This document shows positions 51,027-62,268 of a stretch of DNA of 64,000 nucleotides, one piece after another; position 1 is the stretch's first letter; every line of letters begins with the position of its first letter. Below the pieces are notes generated by a model. The model did not search any database. It was given only the letters and a program-made list of their open reading frames with translations, and was not told the DNA's origin. Source of the stretch: Oxytricha trifallax (Eukaryota > Ciliophora > Spirotrichea > Sporadotrichida > Oxytrichidae); assembly GCA_000711775.1 (NCBI GenBank), contig ARYC01016985.1:87412-151411 (forward strand). The letters run 5' to 3'. Both the position numbers and the translations under genes were made by a program.

Positions 51027-54000
51027 TCATAGAGTCTTATCGAAAGGATAGGAGTATCCTCTCAATTGCTATTCTTTCTCATGTCTCTCTTTGAGTATTA
51101 TTTCAGCTTTAGCTGAATTTGTCTATAATTCTTGCATTCTTTCAACTGTAATGGGGGCTTTTAAAGGGAACTCGTTCCATTCTTGTTATGGTACCTCCCC
51201 TAAGTTTCCTGCTTTCGCCTTGTTTAAAAGTGGAGTCTCCTGCTATATTTCATCAGTAAGAGTTCTAAGAATGAAATAGTATTTTGCATACTCGCTTCCT
51301 TTGACTACCAACTCATAGTTCATGAATTCCATTAATTAACGTTCAAGTTAGTTTATCATTTTCAAGCTTACATCGCCCATTACTTTGGGGAAGTGTACAT
51401 TTTCCAGAGAATCGTCATCCCAAATTTTGCTACCTACACAAAGAGATATTAAAGTAAGTCTCTTCCAATTTTCTGTTGTCAATAATATACCTGTCTTTGT
51501 AATAAATCTCTCTAGGTATACTAAACAAATGATTGGTATCTCGTTTTCCATTTTGCTGCTTGAGGTTACATACTTGCAATATTCAAATATTTCTTCTTCT
51601 GTAGGGTATTCCACAAAAATATCTTCGTCGTACAAATCATTTTCAAAGTCAAACTTTTCACTAAATATTTTCATAGATTCTGCTAAGAACTCTTTTATCT
51701 TATCTTTGCTTAAAGATTGTATCTGATATTAACTTTCGTATGATGCTTGAGAATCAAGGTGTCTTTTTGTACTTTAATTTGGCTTTGGAGGCTTTCCAGA
51801 GTCTTAAAGTGAACTTATTCTTTAGCTGTTGTTCATATTCATGTCCCTACTGTAGTCGGTACCATGTAAATTAATCTCTTGAGTATGATTAGGAATGGGA
51901 TTTTTCATGTTTTAAAGTTTGAACTTGTGAGTGGACATTTCCTGACTTCCATGACTTTCAATTATATCTAGGTCAACTTAAGCCATGATGAACTCTTATT
52001 TAGTCATTTTCATAGGCTTGAAAGGTTCATCATCATCTCCCGAGCTTGATATTGCTAATACCTCTTGAATATTATCTCCACTATTATCATACAACTAAAT
52101 CACGTTTGAAAGCTGTTTAATTCTGTCCTCTTTAACTTTAAGTCTTTACTCTAATTGCTACCTCTTCTTTAGATATTCTGCAAGTCTGTCTTCCTCCTTC
52201 TGGACTAAGCTTTTCCTTAATACTTCTTCTCTTATATTTTCAATGTGTTATTCTTCTTAAGCAATAATACAAATATTATAGTAAAGCATCAAATTCGTCA
52301 TCTTCATCCCTATCCAGATCTTCTTCAATGTCTTCTTAAGTAACTGTTGCAGGTATTTAGTTTCTCAAATTTTAATCGATTTCCTTGAAACGTTCTAAAT
52401 TAGTCTAATGAGGATCGATTAAAGAATTAATCTAAGATCTAGAGCTTTAACCACTACCAAGTTTCAAATTTTTATTAAACTTATAACTGAACTCAAAATT
52501 GATTGATTATTAGGCTTATTAGAGATCCTCAAGGAATAAGTAAGATCCTTTAGAGAATTGCAAATGTTTCGAAATGGCCTTCGCAAGACATTTACACATT
52601 ACCCGTAAATCCAAGAAAGCTGGACTCATGTTAACCTTCTTGGAGCCAAAGCTATAGCCATAATTTTAAGCTTCAGATTTGTCACTTTAGTTTATTAGTG
52701 GAGTCCAATCTTGAGGTTTGATGTATCTAAATTACTATTACTAAACAGCATAAACAGGTTGCTCTGCTATAGAAATGTGAATATCAGAAGGATCAAAATC
52801 TTTTATTTTAAAGGGATTTGTATTTTGAGTAGATTCAGAATAGTAATTCTTGGACATATCATCTTTAACACTTATAGTAGAACTTTCAGGGTTTTCTTAC
52901 ACTTTTTTGGTGTTATTAAAAAGTTTACTTTAATTTAATGATTCAATTCTCTGCGAAGTAGGCCTAGAATTATTCAAAACCCCAAAACCCCTTAATGAGG
53001 TTTATAAGTGCTTTGATTGATGAGGGTAATGTTGGGGATTAGGGTTTATTTTACATTTGAAGCATCAATTTCACTCTAGTAATGAAAATATGAAAGTTTT
53101 ATTCAATCAATTTTTTTATGCTCTACTTATTTGTTTTCATATTTATGTATAAGTCATACCATTTTTATTTGAAAAAAGATGAGTTTTGTCTACATTTTTT
53201 TAACTTTAAGTTTTTTTCATAAGTGATCACTTTAATGGATGGTTTTTATGATGTTAGATGATTACATCATTTCAGAAATTTGGCATTTTTGCAGAATTAT
53301 TTTCGAATTTTCCATTATATAATATTTTCTTATTTAATAAAATATTTTCATTTCCTTTTGCTTTCTTACTGTATTTACATATTTAAGTCCAGTATAAAAG
53401 ATTTTAGTTAGTTGAATATTGTTTAAGTGGAAAATATGCATAAAATGAGTGATTTTAAGGCATCTTAGTGATACATTATGAACATGTTTTAGTTGTGGAA
53501 TTATTATATATGGAAATCAAACTTTAAATTTTGCATTTCTTAATTGACTTAAATTTTAGAAACCTATTAAATATGGCCATCTTATAGAAGGTCAATCATG
53601 TAGAGATATGTGGAGAAAGTTTGCAGAATATGTAACAATTTTCAGAGATGGATTTCCATTTTAACCTATTAAATTCCATTAAATTAGTACTAAATTTGTT
53701 TAAATTTAATTAGTACCGGTACTAGAATAGTTAAATTTTAATTGATACCAAATTAATAGTACCAAAACTTAATTAGTACCTAGTTTTAAACTAATCAGGT
53801 TTTAATGGAAAAGTTCCAATTTGGTTTAAAACCTAATTAGAAACATATACAAAATAATTAAAACTATATTGATACCAAAACATTTTTAAAAATGGAGTAC
53901 CTTAGAATTAAGAAATGAAGTTTTCATAAAAATTAACTATTTTAATTATCTAAGTAAAGCAAGCAAATAATTTTATATCATTAAAATTTCCAAAGTGAAA

Positions 54001-55699
54001 TAATTTTTAGATAACATTTACATAGATGTAGTAATGATAAAAAGTAAAAGATAACGAATCTCAACCATGAAAATTAAAAATGATATTGAATCTAACAACA
54101 AAAATGAAATCAATCAAAAAGAAACCCTAATCCCCAACATTACCCTTATCAATCAAAGCACTTATAAACCTCATTAAGGGGTTTTGGGGTTTTGATTGTA
54201 GTCTATAGATTTGTTTGCACTCCCAGATTTCTTAAAAATTTAAGGCAACTTCTCTACGCTGCTAACTTTAATATCATCCCCTGATTTTTGGGGTTTGTAC
54301 TTCTCTCTACTTCCTGATTTGTGTCTCGATCCAAGTCTCTTCTACCTCTCAGTAGCTTATTTCTTTTTTAGTAAATCCTAGGCATTTTCAAATGAGTTTT
54401 TAGTCTCAATTTTCTTTTCCTAACTGTTTCTCTTTTGCCCTTATTTCGAAACTGCACTCTTGATTCTTTATTGAGGAGGCTTTCCTATTCTATCAGGTGT
54501 CTCATACTGTATTTGGAAGTATGCCTAATTAGCAAGTAAGGCATTTTGATTCTAATTTATTATCTTAGTCGATGAGACTTGTGGGATGATGAGATTTGAC
54601 TCTTTGAGGTTCTGTCTCGTTTGAGATCCAACTTTTTATTTTGTAATATTTGGGAAGCCTTTCTATCCAGAAGAATTTATGTTTTTAGTTGAGTCAACTA
54701 TTTTACCAATTTAGTCGATATGCTAAGATCTCTCATATAAACTTTTGTTGCTCATTCCTTTGTACTTTTAGTATAAAAATATTCATATTAAGGGATTTAT
54801 TTATAAAAACATTCTTATAAATCTAATCCATAGTGTTCTGAACAACTTATTCTTTCACAGGCTCAGACTTTTGTTAGGGTTTGTGGCCAATATTTTTAGT
54901 CCACTTCTAGAGTCCAAACTTGCTCACTGGAAATATTTTACTTATAGCTTTCTGTCTTTCTTTCTTATCAGCTGATGATTGCTAATAGCCTTTTAGCAAA
55001 TCTTAGACTGTAATCTGGTTCCTTCTTGCCTTCACATTATTATAAAACAAAACTCAATTTCAAATTACTAATACATATTTTTATAAAGAGAAAAGTGTCG
55101 CTAAAATACTTATAAAAACTTAGAATTTATTACTTTATTGCTTATTTGGTGCTTTACTCAAGGGTGTTGAATCTTCTAATTAGACTACTGCTACTTTACC
55201 TATAATTAAACGCTAATTTGAATATATTTATTTCAATTTAATATGATTTATTATAGCTTTCTTAGAGTTGCTTCTATTTCTTTATAAAACATTCTCATCA
55301 TATTAAAATGACAAAACATGCCCATTTTTGTTCTTTTCTACAGGCGACAAATTCTTATTCCTAGTTCCTTGTCTGCTTTAAGATTTTGCAGTAACTATGT
55401 TTTTCGATTATTTGGCATTCATCATTAACTTTATTTCCCCAGAGAGATTTGCTGAATTATCACTTTAAGCCCCTTTTATAGCATTTTCTATAGTCTTTAC
55501 TACAGTGTTTTTAGGGAAGAGCTATAAAAACAATATTAATTTAATTAGAAATAATTACATGATCAATGACTCTAAACATCTCTAAGAGCTTAGATTTATG
55601 TCCTGGTAGGGCATGAAGTTTATCAATTAGATCTTCTCGTTGTCTCTGACTTAGTAGAGCTAATTTATAGATGTCTTCTCCATATCCCATCTCAGTCAT
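51027..55699 (-). CDS. cyclin-box protein gene split by a TBE-like element
   Basis: ATG at 55699 (MTEMGYGEDIYKLALL), TGA at 51027-51029. The N-terminal part has a helical segment (QRQREDLIDKLHALPGHKSK) and a basic disordered region ending KKSGSANKSIDYN. The 1220-bp element at 52975-54194 follows. On its other side the same frame resumes N-S-R-P-T-S-Q-R and runs into MSKNYYSESTQNTN. Further on are coiled, charged sequence and a cyclin box: YPTEEEIFEYCKYVTSS, PIICLVYLERFITKTGILL, WKRLTLISLCVGSKIWDD, resembling Pho80/PCL-type cyclins, which activate CDKs. Introns occur near 55520-55560 and elsewhere, and a frame change near 52265-52285 is unresolved. I see only one TBE-like insert, and removing it with one ATT keeps the frame open. 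Confidence 0.75.
52975..54194. mobile_element. TBE-like element, 1220 bp, C4A4 ends, ATT duplication
   Basis: The left end starts CAAAACCCCAAAACCCC, and the right end finishes with its complement. The inverted repeats match for about 73 bp with one difference. ATT flanks both sides (52972-52974 and 54195-54197), fitting the 3-bp ANT target of TBE transposons, whose ends carry the ciliate telomere repeat. The interior is AT-rich and has no ORF for transposase, so it is a non-autonomous derivative. The first bases past the insertion read as coding (Q-N-P-K-T-P-Q then TGA), so the unexcised gene would be truncated. Confidence 0.92.
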
Positions 55700-56037
55700 T
55701 TTCTACATAATTATCACAAATTAAATTGCTTCAATAAATGGGTTAGGAAATTTATCTTTAGAATAGAAAATGTTTTTAATTTTACAACAAACGTTTTATA
55801 AAAGATAAATAACTGTTTTGTAAGGGTGACTGTTAAAATTAAAATTTATTTCGATTTAATTCATAATTATTATAATTTTTAGTAGGTTGCTTTTATTTAA
55901 AATTACTGCTACTACAACTACTACAGGGGGGTAGTATGAAATTAAAAAGCAACCTGATAATTTCATTAAAACTTTTGACTATTAAATAGAATAAAGTCTA
56001 ATTAAATTTTATTTGTCAACCTGACTCCATTCAAGAC
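55700..56037. other. AT-rich spacer with a hairpin
   Basis: It separates the cyclin gene start from the mobile-element region. An inverted repeat lies at about 55884-55905 and 55934-55955 (AGGTTGCTTTT facing AAAAAGCAACCT), enclosing a run of six G. It could be a terminal or subterminal structure of the neighbouring transposon, or a degraded MITE. No C4A4 end is seen here. Confidence 0.4.
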
Positions 56038-58593
56038 ATGCATACAGAAGACCATAGGATGTCCTCCCTTAAGAAGAGCCATTCCTCCTCATCTATCGAG
56101 CTTTCGCCTTCTATCCTGGTGCCCCTCTTCGCTGCCGAGTAGAATGTCTTGCTCCCAGTACCAGTTAGCATCTTTAAATAGAGATTAGAAAGACTTCTCG
56201 ATGTCATAAACGACTCCGGATAGCTTGCCTTGAAGATTAGAGAGATTGTCGATGCCATTCTTGGACATGAGAACACATAAAAATATGGCCGCCTTGTGCA
56301 GGAATAGATAGAACTTAAGACAATGGCAAGGCAGCTCTTCCCACCCAAATATATTAAGAAAAAGAAGCAACATACTTTTGAAGAAACGGAGGGAGATTAA
56401 ACAATGGCAGACAATACGAAGTGTATCTACTCAAGAAATTCAAAAGTAATGGATGATGGGGAGATTATCGATTTTAACACTTTGGGGACAAAGCCCAACG
56501 ACTGTGCTGTATCACGTACCGATCAAGAAGTTTCCATTATTCCGTTTAACGATGGCTTTTATTCAGAGAGATTGGTTGAGGGAGTGCCAGCTCCTTTATC
56601 CAAAGATTCATCGTAAAAAAACCAGCCATTAAGTAACGGTAAAGTAAATAAAGACATACTGGAACAAATTAAACAATTCAATAAATAACTATTTAGCTCA
56701 AACTATGAGCACTCTAAAATAACTGCAATTAGTAAATATAAACGGCTTTAAAGATTAAAGTTTAAAGATGAAGCCCTAGTCTCCAAATTCATTAAACCGA
56801 CTAAGGATTAAGTACATTTGGAAAAATACTATAAGATAACTATGAGATTGGTAAAGGAGGCTGAGCGCAAGGAGGCAGATGCCTTGTGAGAGTAAATACA
56901 CTACGTTACCTATGGCCTGTAAGCAATATCAAAATCAAGAGAGTCACGCATTCCAGAGGAGGACTTGGGAAATCACATTTGTTGTAAGAAGCTAATAAGG
57001 ACTCGTTTATTCTAAAAAGAAAGATTCTATAAGCACACAAGAAATTGCATTTTAAGGCCAGAGTGCCGCTAATACATCGGACAAGTCTAACGAAGAGTGG
57101 TTGAGACATTTCAACGACTATATAAAAACCAGGAGGAGTCACTCTCAAAATACATAAACTCGCTCTTTAATGACACTCTTTCGACAAATAGATTTTCTAA
57201 GAGAACTTTGAGGATCGTCGACAACGCAAGGACGATTCAACAGACTAAAACTAACGATAGCAGACTAAAGAAGAATTGGATCAACCTCAACCACAATAAT
57301 AATAAGTCATATAAGCAGATCTTAAGAGGAATAAGGCTAGATTCTTTCAAGTATAGCCAAAATACTTAGAGTCAAGACAACTTAAACTTTGATGAAATTA
57401 AAGAAATTAGTGAGAAACTCCCTGCAACTACCACTTTCTTAAACGAAACTAATCCATAGGTCGAAACTTCGACTAAGTTCCCGTCAATTGGTAGTAATGA
57501 GTATAACATTGAAGAGTTACAGCACATGGTGAAGGCGCCTTATCGTGTAACCAAAGATAGTTCATTGTACGATAGAGAATTCGTAGCAATTATCTAAGAG
57601 AGCAATTCTTTGAGATCAAAAATACTCGCTATAATTGAGACTCTTAAAAGTAAAAACAAATGGACCGACCATCATGAGCAGTGGCGAAACGAGCTAACAT
57701 CAACATTCTTAAAGCTACTTGATGAATGGCGCGAGTTGGTTAAATCTAAAAAGCACGACCTGCTCCTTCAATTGGTAAGATTAGAAGGTTTAATTGACTT
57801 GGGCTAGCTTATTGATCTCTTTCCACTCTTGAATCCACTCTTATAAGAATTAATTCCAAGAAAAGAATGCTTAGTAAAGCCCCCAAAAGTAACAAAAAGA
57901 TCCATGTACCAGAAGCGTGTGAACCCTAATTAATTCATGCTATAGTGGGCTACTTTGTATAAGCAATTGGATAATAACCTGGTGATAATAGAAAGGGTAG
58001 TAAAGTATACTATCGTCCAAGCAAAAGAGTACGAGCTATTGCCAATTCTTTGCCTCGAGAGAATTACGAAGAACACCCTTTTTGCAATTCAGAAAATAAA
58101 AAAGCAAAATACTAAGAATTAAGAGTCCATGTTACGTAATGTAAGTTGGCAGGTATGGGCAGTAACAAGAAAGCTGGCTTAGTAGCAGGAGGTACTAGAA
58201 CAAATGGAACATCATTTATCATATTTGAATAAAGGGGCAACAGTAAAGCCATCGACTTTACGACAAGCCATCGCTTGGTTAAATAATTTGCCTCCCTTGT
58301 TAGCTTAGCTATCTCTATGGGAAAGTAAAGGGGCCGATCCAAACTTTGCAATGATTATGGGCGAGAGCAATGCAAGTTAGCTGCTAAATTCGAGGGCCTT
58401 CTTATTGGATGATGTCGAGAGCAGAGAGGTAGTGTTTGACAACAGCATAGCTCTTCAATACACAACTTTCAAACCCCATAATAAACCCCAGGTTGCTGAC
58501 GTGATAGTTTTAAAAACTTTGCATTCTATCAAAAGAAATTTGTCAAATAATGACAATGATGATGGTTGTGAGGAGATTACTTAAACTCATTGA
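56038..58593 (+). CDS. transposon ORF with Cys/His finger, one in-frame TGA
   Basis: A continuous frame of 852 codons from ATG 56038 to TGA 58591-58593 (TAA/TAG as Gln), broken once by TGA at 56887-56889. Around residue 315-345 the sequence HICCKKLIRTRLF, then FYKHTRNC and RPEC, forms a Cys2-His-Cys type finger. C-terminal to it are helical, charged regions (WTDHHEQWRNELTSTFLKLL). It sits beside an opposite-strand ORF and a Tc1/mariner transposase, the arrangement seen in TBE elements, which carry a zinc-finger ORF of about 57 kDa. This one is longer. By position it may be a DNA-binding helper, but I cannot confirm homology. The frame can continue past 58593 to a further TGA at 58708. Confidence 0.6.
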
Positions 58594-59217
58594 GTAGAGC
58601 AGCCTAAAGAGATCAAATGCAAGTATTTGACATCCAAATCAGTTGAATACTCTCATAATAGTAGGCAGGCTAGACCATTATATATTTCAGGTCTTGAACT
58701 TAAATTATGATATCTGCAATTTCACAAATTATTGGAGTTCTTCTTCAATGATGATAGCTTTTATCGCAGTAAAACTTTTGATGATTTGTACTACATATGA
58801 CTGTCTTATTCACGCAATTCACAGATTTTAATCGCACTCGCTCACTACTAACTTTTTAATTACTATTAAAGATTTAAAACTCACTGCCGCTCTCTTCCTA
58901 GTTTCTTTTAAAACATAATCCTACAAATACTTATTTTACTGCATTTAGTTAGCTACTTGATATTTGATGGGGATAACCTTAAATCAGCAAGCTTGTATTT
59001 TGTCAAGCATTTAATGTTATTTCACAAGTGAAATTAAGACTGTTGTAGAATGACACTTTTAAGCATTGGGTAATGATAGTATTCTCTATACGAAGAAAGT
59101 CATGACATGGGTCGATAAATTTAATTATTAGGAGAATTTTATAGATATTCATCCTTCAGAATGCGTATTTAGTAAGTAAAATTTGGAAAGATTTAAACAC
59201 AAAAACTTCATATATTA
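58594..59217. other. spacer between transposon ORFs
   Basis: Apart from a possible 39-codon read-through extension of the previous ORF (to 58710), this stretch is AT-rich and shows no convincing gene, repeat or RNA. Confidence 0.5.
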
Positions 59218-60036
59218 AACTACTGCTTATTCAAACTCTAACTTTGTAGTGGATGGTTCTCTTGAGTTTGTCCTTGGCCAAAGTTGTCGCTCATTATATT
59301 TAGACTGCGCATCTAATGTCTTTATGGCTACACCTGCTGGGATTAGGTCTTCAATCGTTTTACTTGCATAAAGAAATCCTTCCTGTCTGCTCTCAAATGC
59401 TCTTCTTCTTCTTTAGTCTCTTCGCACTCTTATCTGGTTCGTCGGCGCTTCGTATTGGACTTCAATGAGGAAACAGCCCTGCCTTTGCCTTCTACAATTG
59501 TTCAATCAATTTTTTACTTCACTTACAGGAAAGAAGCATGCACCGGTTGAAGGCTTCCGCAAACTCGGGCCGAAGCTATACATCTAAAGAGCGCTTTTCC
59601 ACCTTTCATGAGAACTGCTTTTGCCTGGCCTAGTTAATCATCTCTTGCAGCTATTCAGGTACGATAGTATATAGGATGTCTCCCACCCATTTTCTATCTA
59701 TATTCTTCCAGTCACTAGGAGATGGTAGGTGGCTCATAACTTATTCATACTATTGGGCTAGATTGAGGAGGTCCATTACAGTTAGACCTTCGAGCTAAGG
59801 AATAGCAGAAACTTTTACCATATCTCGTGAGATGAACTACTTAAATAATGGAAGTGATGAAGTTATTGTGAACTTACATTTTTGTCACCCTTAAGAATCT
59901 CACTTAGAAAATAGGAATTGGTTGATTGGAGACTCGGCAAGTGGGCCTTGCAGTCTTGAGAGAGGAAGATGTAAAAATCCTTCTTACTTTGCAGTTTAGT
60001 CTGTAAGTCCAGCAAATTTATCGGCTACTAGTTCAT
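59218..60036 (-). CDS. transposon ORF on opposite strand, intron-containing
   Basis: Likely ATG at 60036 (MNQQPINLLDLQTKLQ). The frame is also open upstream. TGA at 59218-59220. Two GT...AG introns are evident (GTAAGTTCAC...TTTAAG near 59840-59880 and GTAAGTGAAG...TTGTAG near 59490-59535). It encodes FLSEILKGDK, an Ile/Leu/Trp-rich domain (DWKNIDRKWVGDILYTIV), RPEFAEAFNRCMLLS and a basic, Gln-rich tail. One TGA (59606-59608) interrupts the frame between QFS and KVEKRS. The position between a finger-protein ORF and the transposase recalls the small 22-kDa TBE ORF, but this is inferred from order only. Confidence 0.55.
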
Positions 60037-60220
60037 TTAATCTAATAATATCCTCTAATTTAGTGCCTTCAGAATTAAATCACAGTGGCTCAGGATTCTT
60101 GGGGTTTTGTGGAGGGTGCTATGATTTCGTAAATTTCACTCTATTAAGAACACTTTTCTATCTAAAAGAGAATCCCTATACAGAATCCGGTAGAACTAAA
60201 AGGAATTCCTTAAGAAAATA

Positions 60221-61901
60221 AATGAAAAACTTCTACTCTCAAGAGGATACTCAGGATGCTTACTACTAAATCTCAACGATTAACCAAAATCAGGATTTTT
60301 ACTATCAGGATTTGTAACTAGAGCCTCTTTCTTCACAATAGCATTAATAGAATGAATTAAATAAGACCAATTGATGAATTCTCAATGATTAGGCAATTTA
60401 TAACATGACATAATTAATATACTCGAGCTTAAGAGACCCATGTTAAGTCGTGCTAAGCGCACATTCAGCGAACTCCTTCACTATGATAAAAGAGCAATTT
60501 ATCTGAGACTAACATCCAGTTCAGAATAAAGTTAGAAGCAAACTTATCGACCCCAAACCAGCAGTTGTAACAGCTATGAAGCATGAACCTGGACTAACTT
60601 CAATGATAGGAGAGTCTGCCATTAGAAGTCTTGCTATAATGTCGCTAGAGTACCTCGACCTTAAGCTAGAGACATATACTCAGCGCGATAATTTTGCTAC
60701 TAATGAAGAAATTCAATGCAATTATGAGGCAAGCGAATTCTTGCACAAGCCTTTGATCCTTTCGGAATTACGAAATGGAATTGATGACTACATATGCAAA
60801 TGAACAAATCCAACTCAAAGACTCGCACAATAGCGCAAAACTCCCGAGTTTAAGAGAACGTAGGTCCAAACTAGGAATAGTACTGTGATGCGACTTTTCA
60901 ATCAAGGATTTTAAGACAAATGCATTTCAAACATTTTGGGAATTAAATATTCTCTCGTTTAGAAGATTTTAAGAGGAAAACAAAACCTCCAAAACCAGGC
61001 AGACTTAAAGCAATACGCAAGGAGCAAAGATTTGCTTCCTAATAGAGCTAAACAATTTATAACGGATATGGTCAGAGAATCTGGAGCAATAACTACATCT
61101 TAAAAAATCAAATAAGAACTCAAGGATGAGTTAGGAATTAGTGTCTCAAAGTACAAAATCATAAAATTTCTAAAGTAAGTCCTGGGATTCTCCTATCATA
61201 AGGTGTACCAGATTACACCAAATCACAATACGTCCATTTCGAAACTAGCAAGACAACTGGCCGCTGCTGAGTATATTCGTGCTATGTGTCGGGGAAAAAT
61301 ACTAATCAATGTTGATGAGACTATAGTGTAAAGTACCGACAATCGGCACTATACTTGGGCACCACCCGGGACTACAACCCTCTCTACTTCAGCTAGAAGA
61401 ATGATCAAAGTTTCTATAACTGCTGCAGCTTGCAGTGATGGGAAATTACTCTTCACTGTAAATAATGGGACTACCAATAGTTCAACCTTTATTCATTTCA
61501 TCACCTTAGTGGTTAGGCATTTGGGCAGGCTTGACCCTTGGTGGTTCACCAAATACCTGATCATAGTAGACAATGCCCCTTATCATTAGAGTTTCGTCAC
61601 ATTAGAGGCGATGAAACTGATGCACTTGCCAATTTTATTTCTGGGTCCTTACTAATTTGACCTCGCGCCTGTGGAACAGGTCTTTCGTTGCATCAAATAG
61701 CGTGATCTGAACGAATCCAAGTGTCCGGTGTCAACAAAGTAACTAACTCATAGAAGCTAATATATTTATAGGAGGCAGATCTCAAAGTACATGCAATTAT
61801 TGGCGTTGTAGATATCAAATTTGGACATGACCTGGTTAAAAGCAGCGTTTTAAAAGGCACTCGTAACAGCATTACAACATTTGAGTTTGTGTAATGTGTG
61901 A
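60221..61901 (+). pseudogene. Tc1/mariner-class DD34E transposase, damaged 5' part
   Basis: A frame from about 60511 to TGA 61899-61901 encodes a helix-turn-helix region (QKIKQELKDELGISVSKYKI) and a DDE core: first Asp in LINVDET (61314), second Asp in IIVDNAPYH (61569), and Glu in APVEQVF (61674), giving a D-34-E spacing as in Tc1/mariner/IS630 and TBE 42-kDa transposases. It would cut and paste the element, or take part in programmed elimination. TGA at 60801-60803 interrupts the frame. Upstream, the MKNFYSQEDTQD segment and LKRPMLSRAKRTFSELL lie in other frames, so at least one frameshift is present. The catalytic half is intact. Confidence 0.85.
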
Positions 61902-62268
61902 TCTATATCACAATCTAGAGGTATGAATTTAATGCATTTTGATTTCTCTTTTAGATTTGAAGTTTTGTAAATTTGAATTATTTCTTTCAGCTTAGCAGAT
62001 GTCAGTGTAGGAGGTGACAAGTCACTACATTGTATCATGAATAATCGAATGGTTCTTAATTGGAAAGGTTAAATTAAGCCTGAGAAAAGCTACGTTAGTG
62101 TAACAATACTGGTAAGTTGGACATCTAGAGCAGTATGTAAATATTTATTTGAAACGATTTATGTTTACTTAAATTAATTCCAATTTAAAATTGAAGTAAT
62201 TTCATTTTAAAAGCATTTAATTATCAATAATCATAATTAAAATAGCAAGAGGATGTCTCTTAAAAAAC
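61902..62268. other. AT-rich spacer inside the mobile-element region
   Basis: No gene or terminal repeat is evident. The frames present are short and lack domain motifs. Confidence 0.5.

Noticed and set aside
52975-53000. C4A4 repeats as a chromosome end
   Set aside because: The repeat is only about two units long, is matched by an inverted copy at 54178-54194 and flanked by ATT duplications with coding sequence outside, so it is a transposon terminus and not a telomere.
56031-56348. Minus-strand ORF of 105 codons
   Set aside because: It lies opposite the in-frame start of the longer plus-strand transposon ORF (56038-58593) and has no motif.
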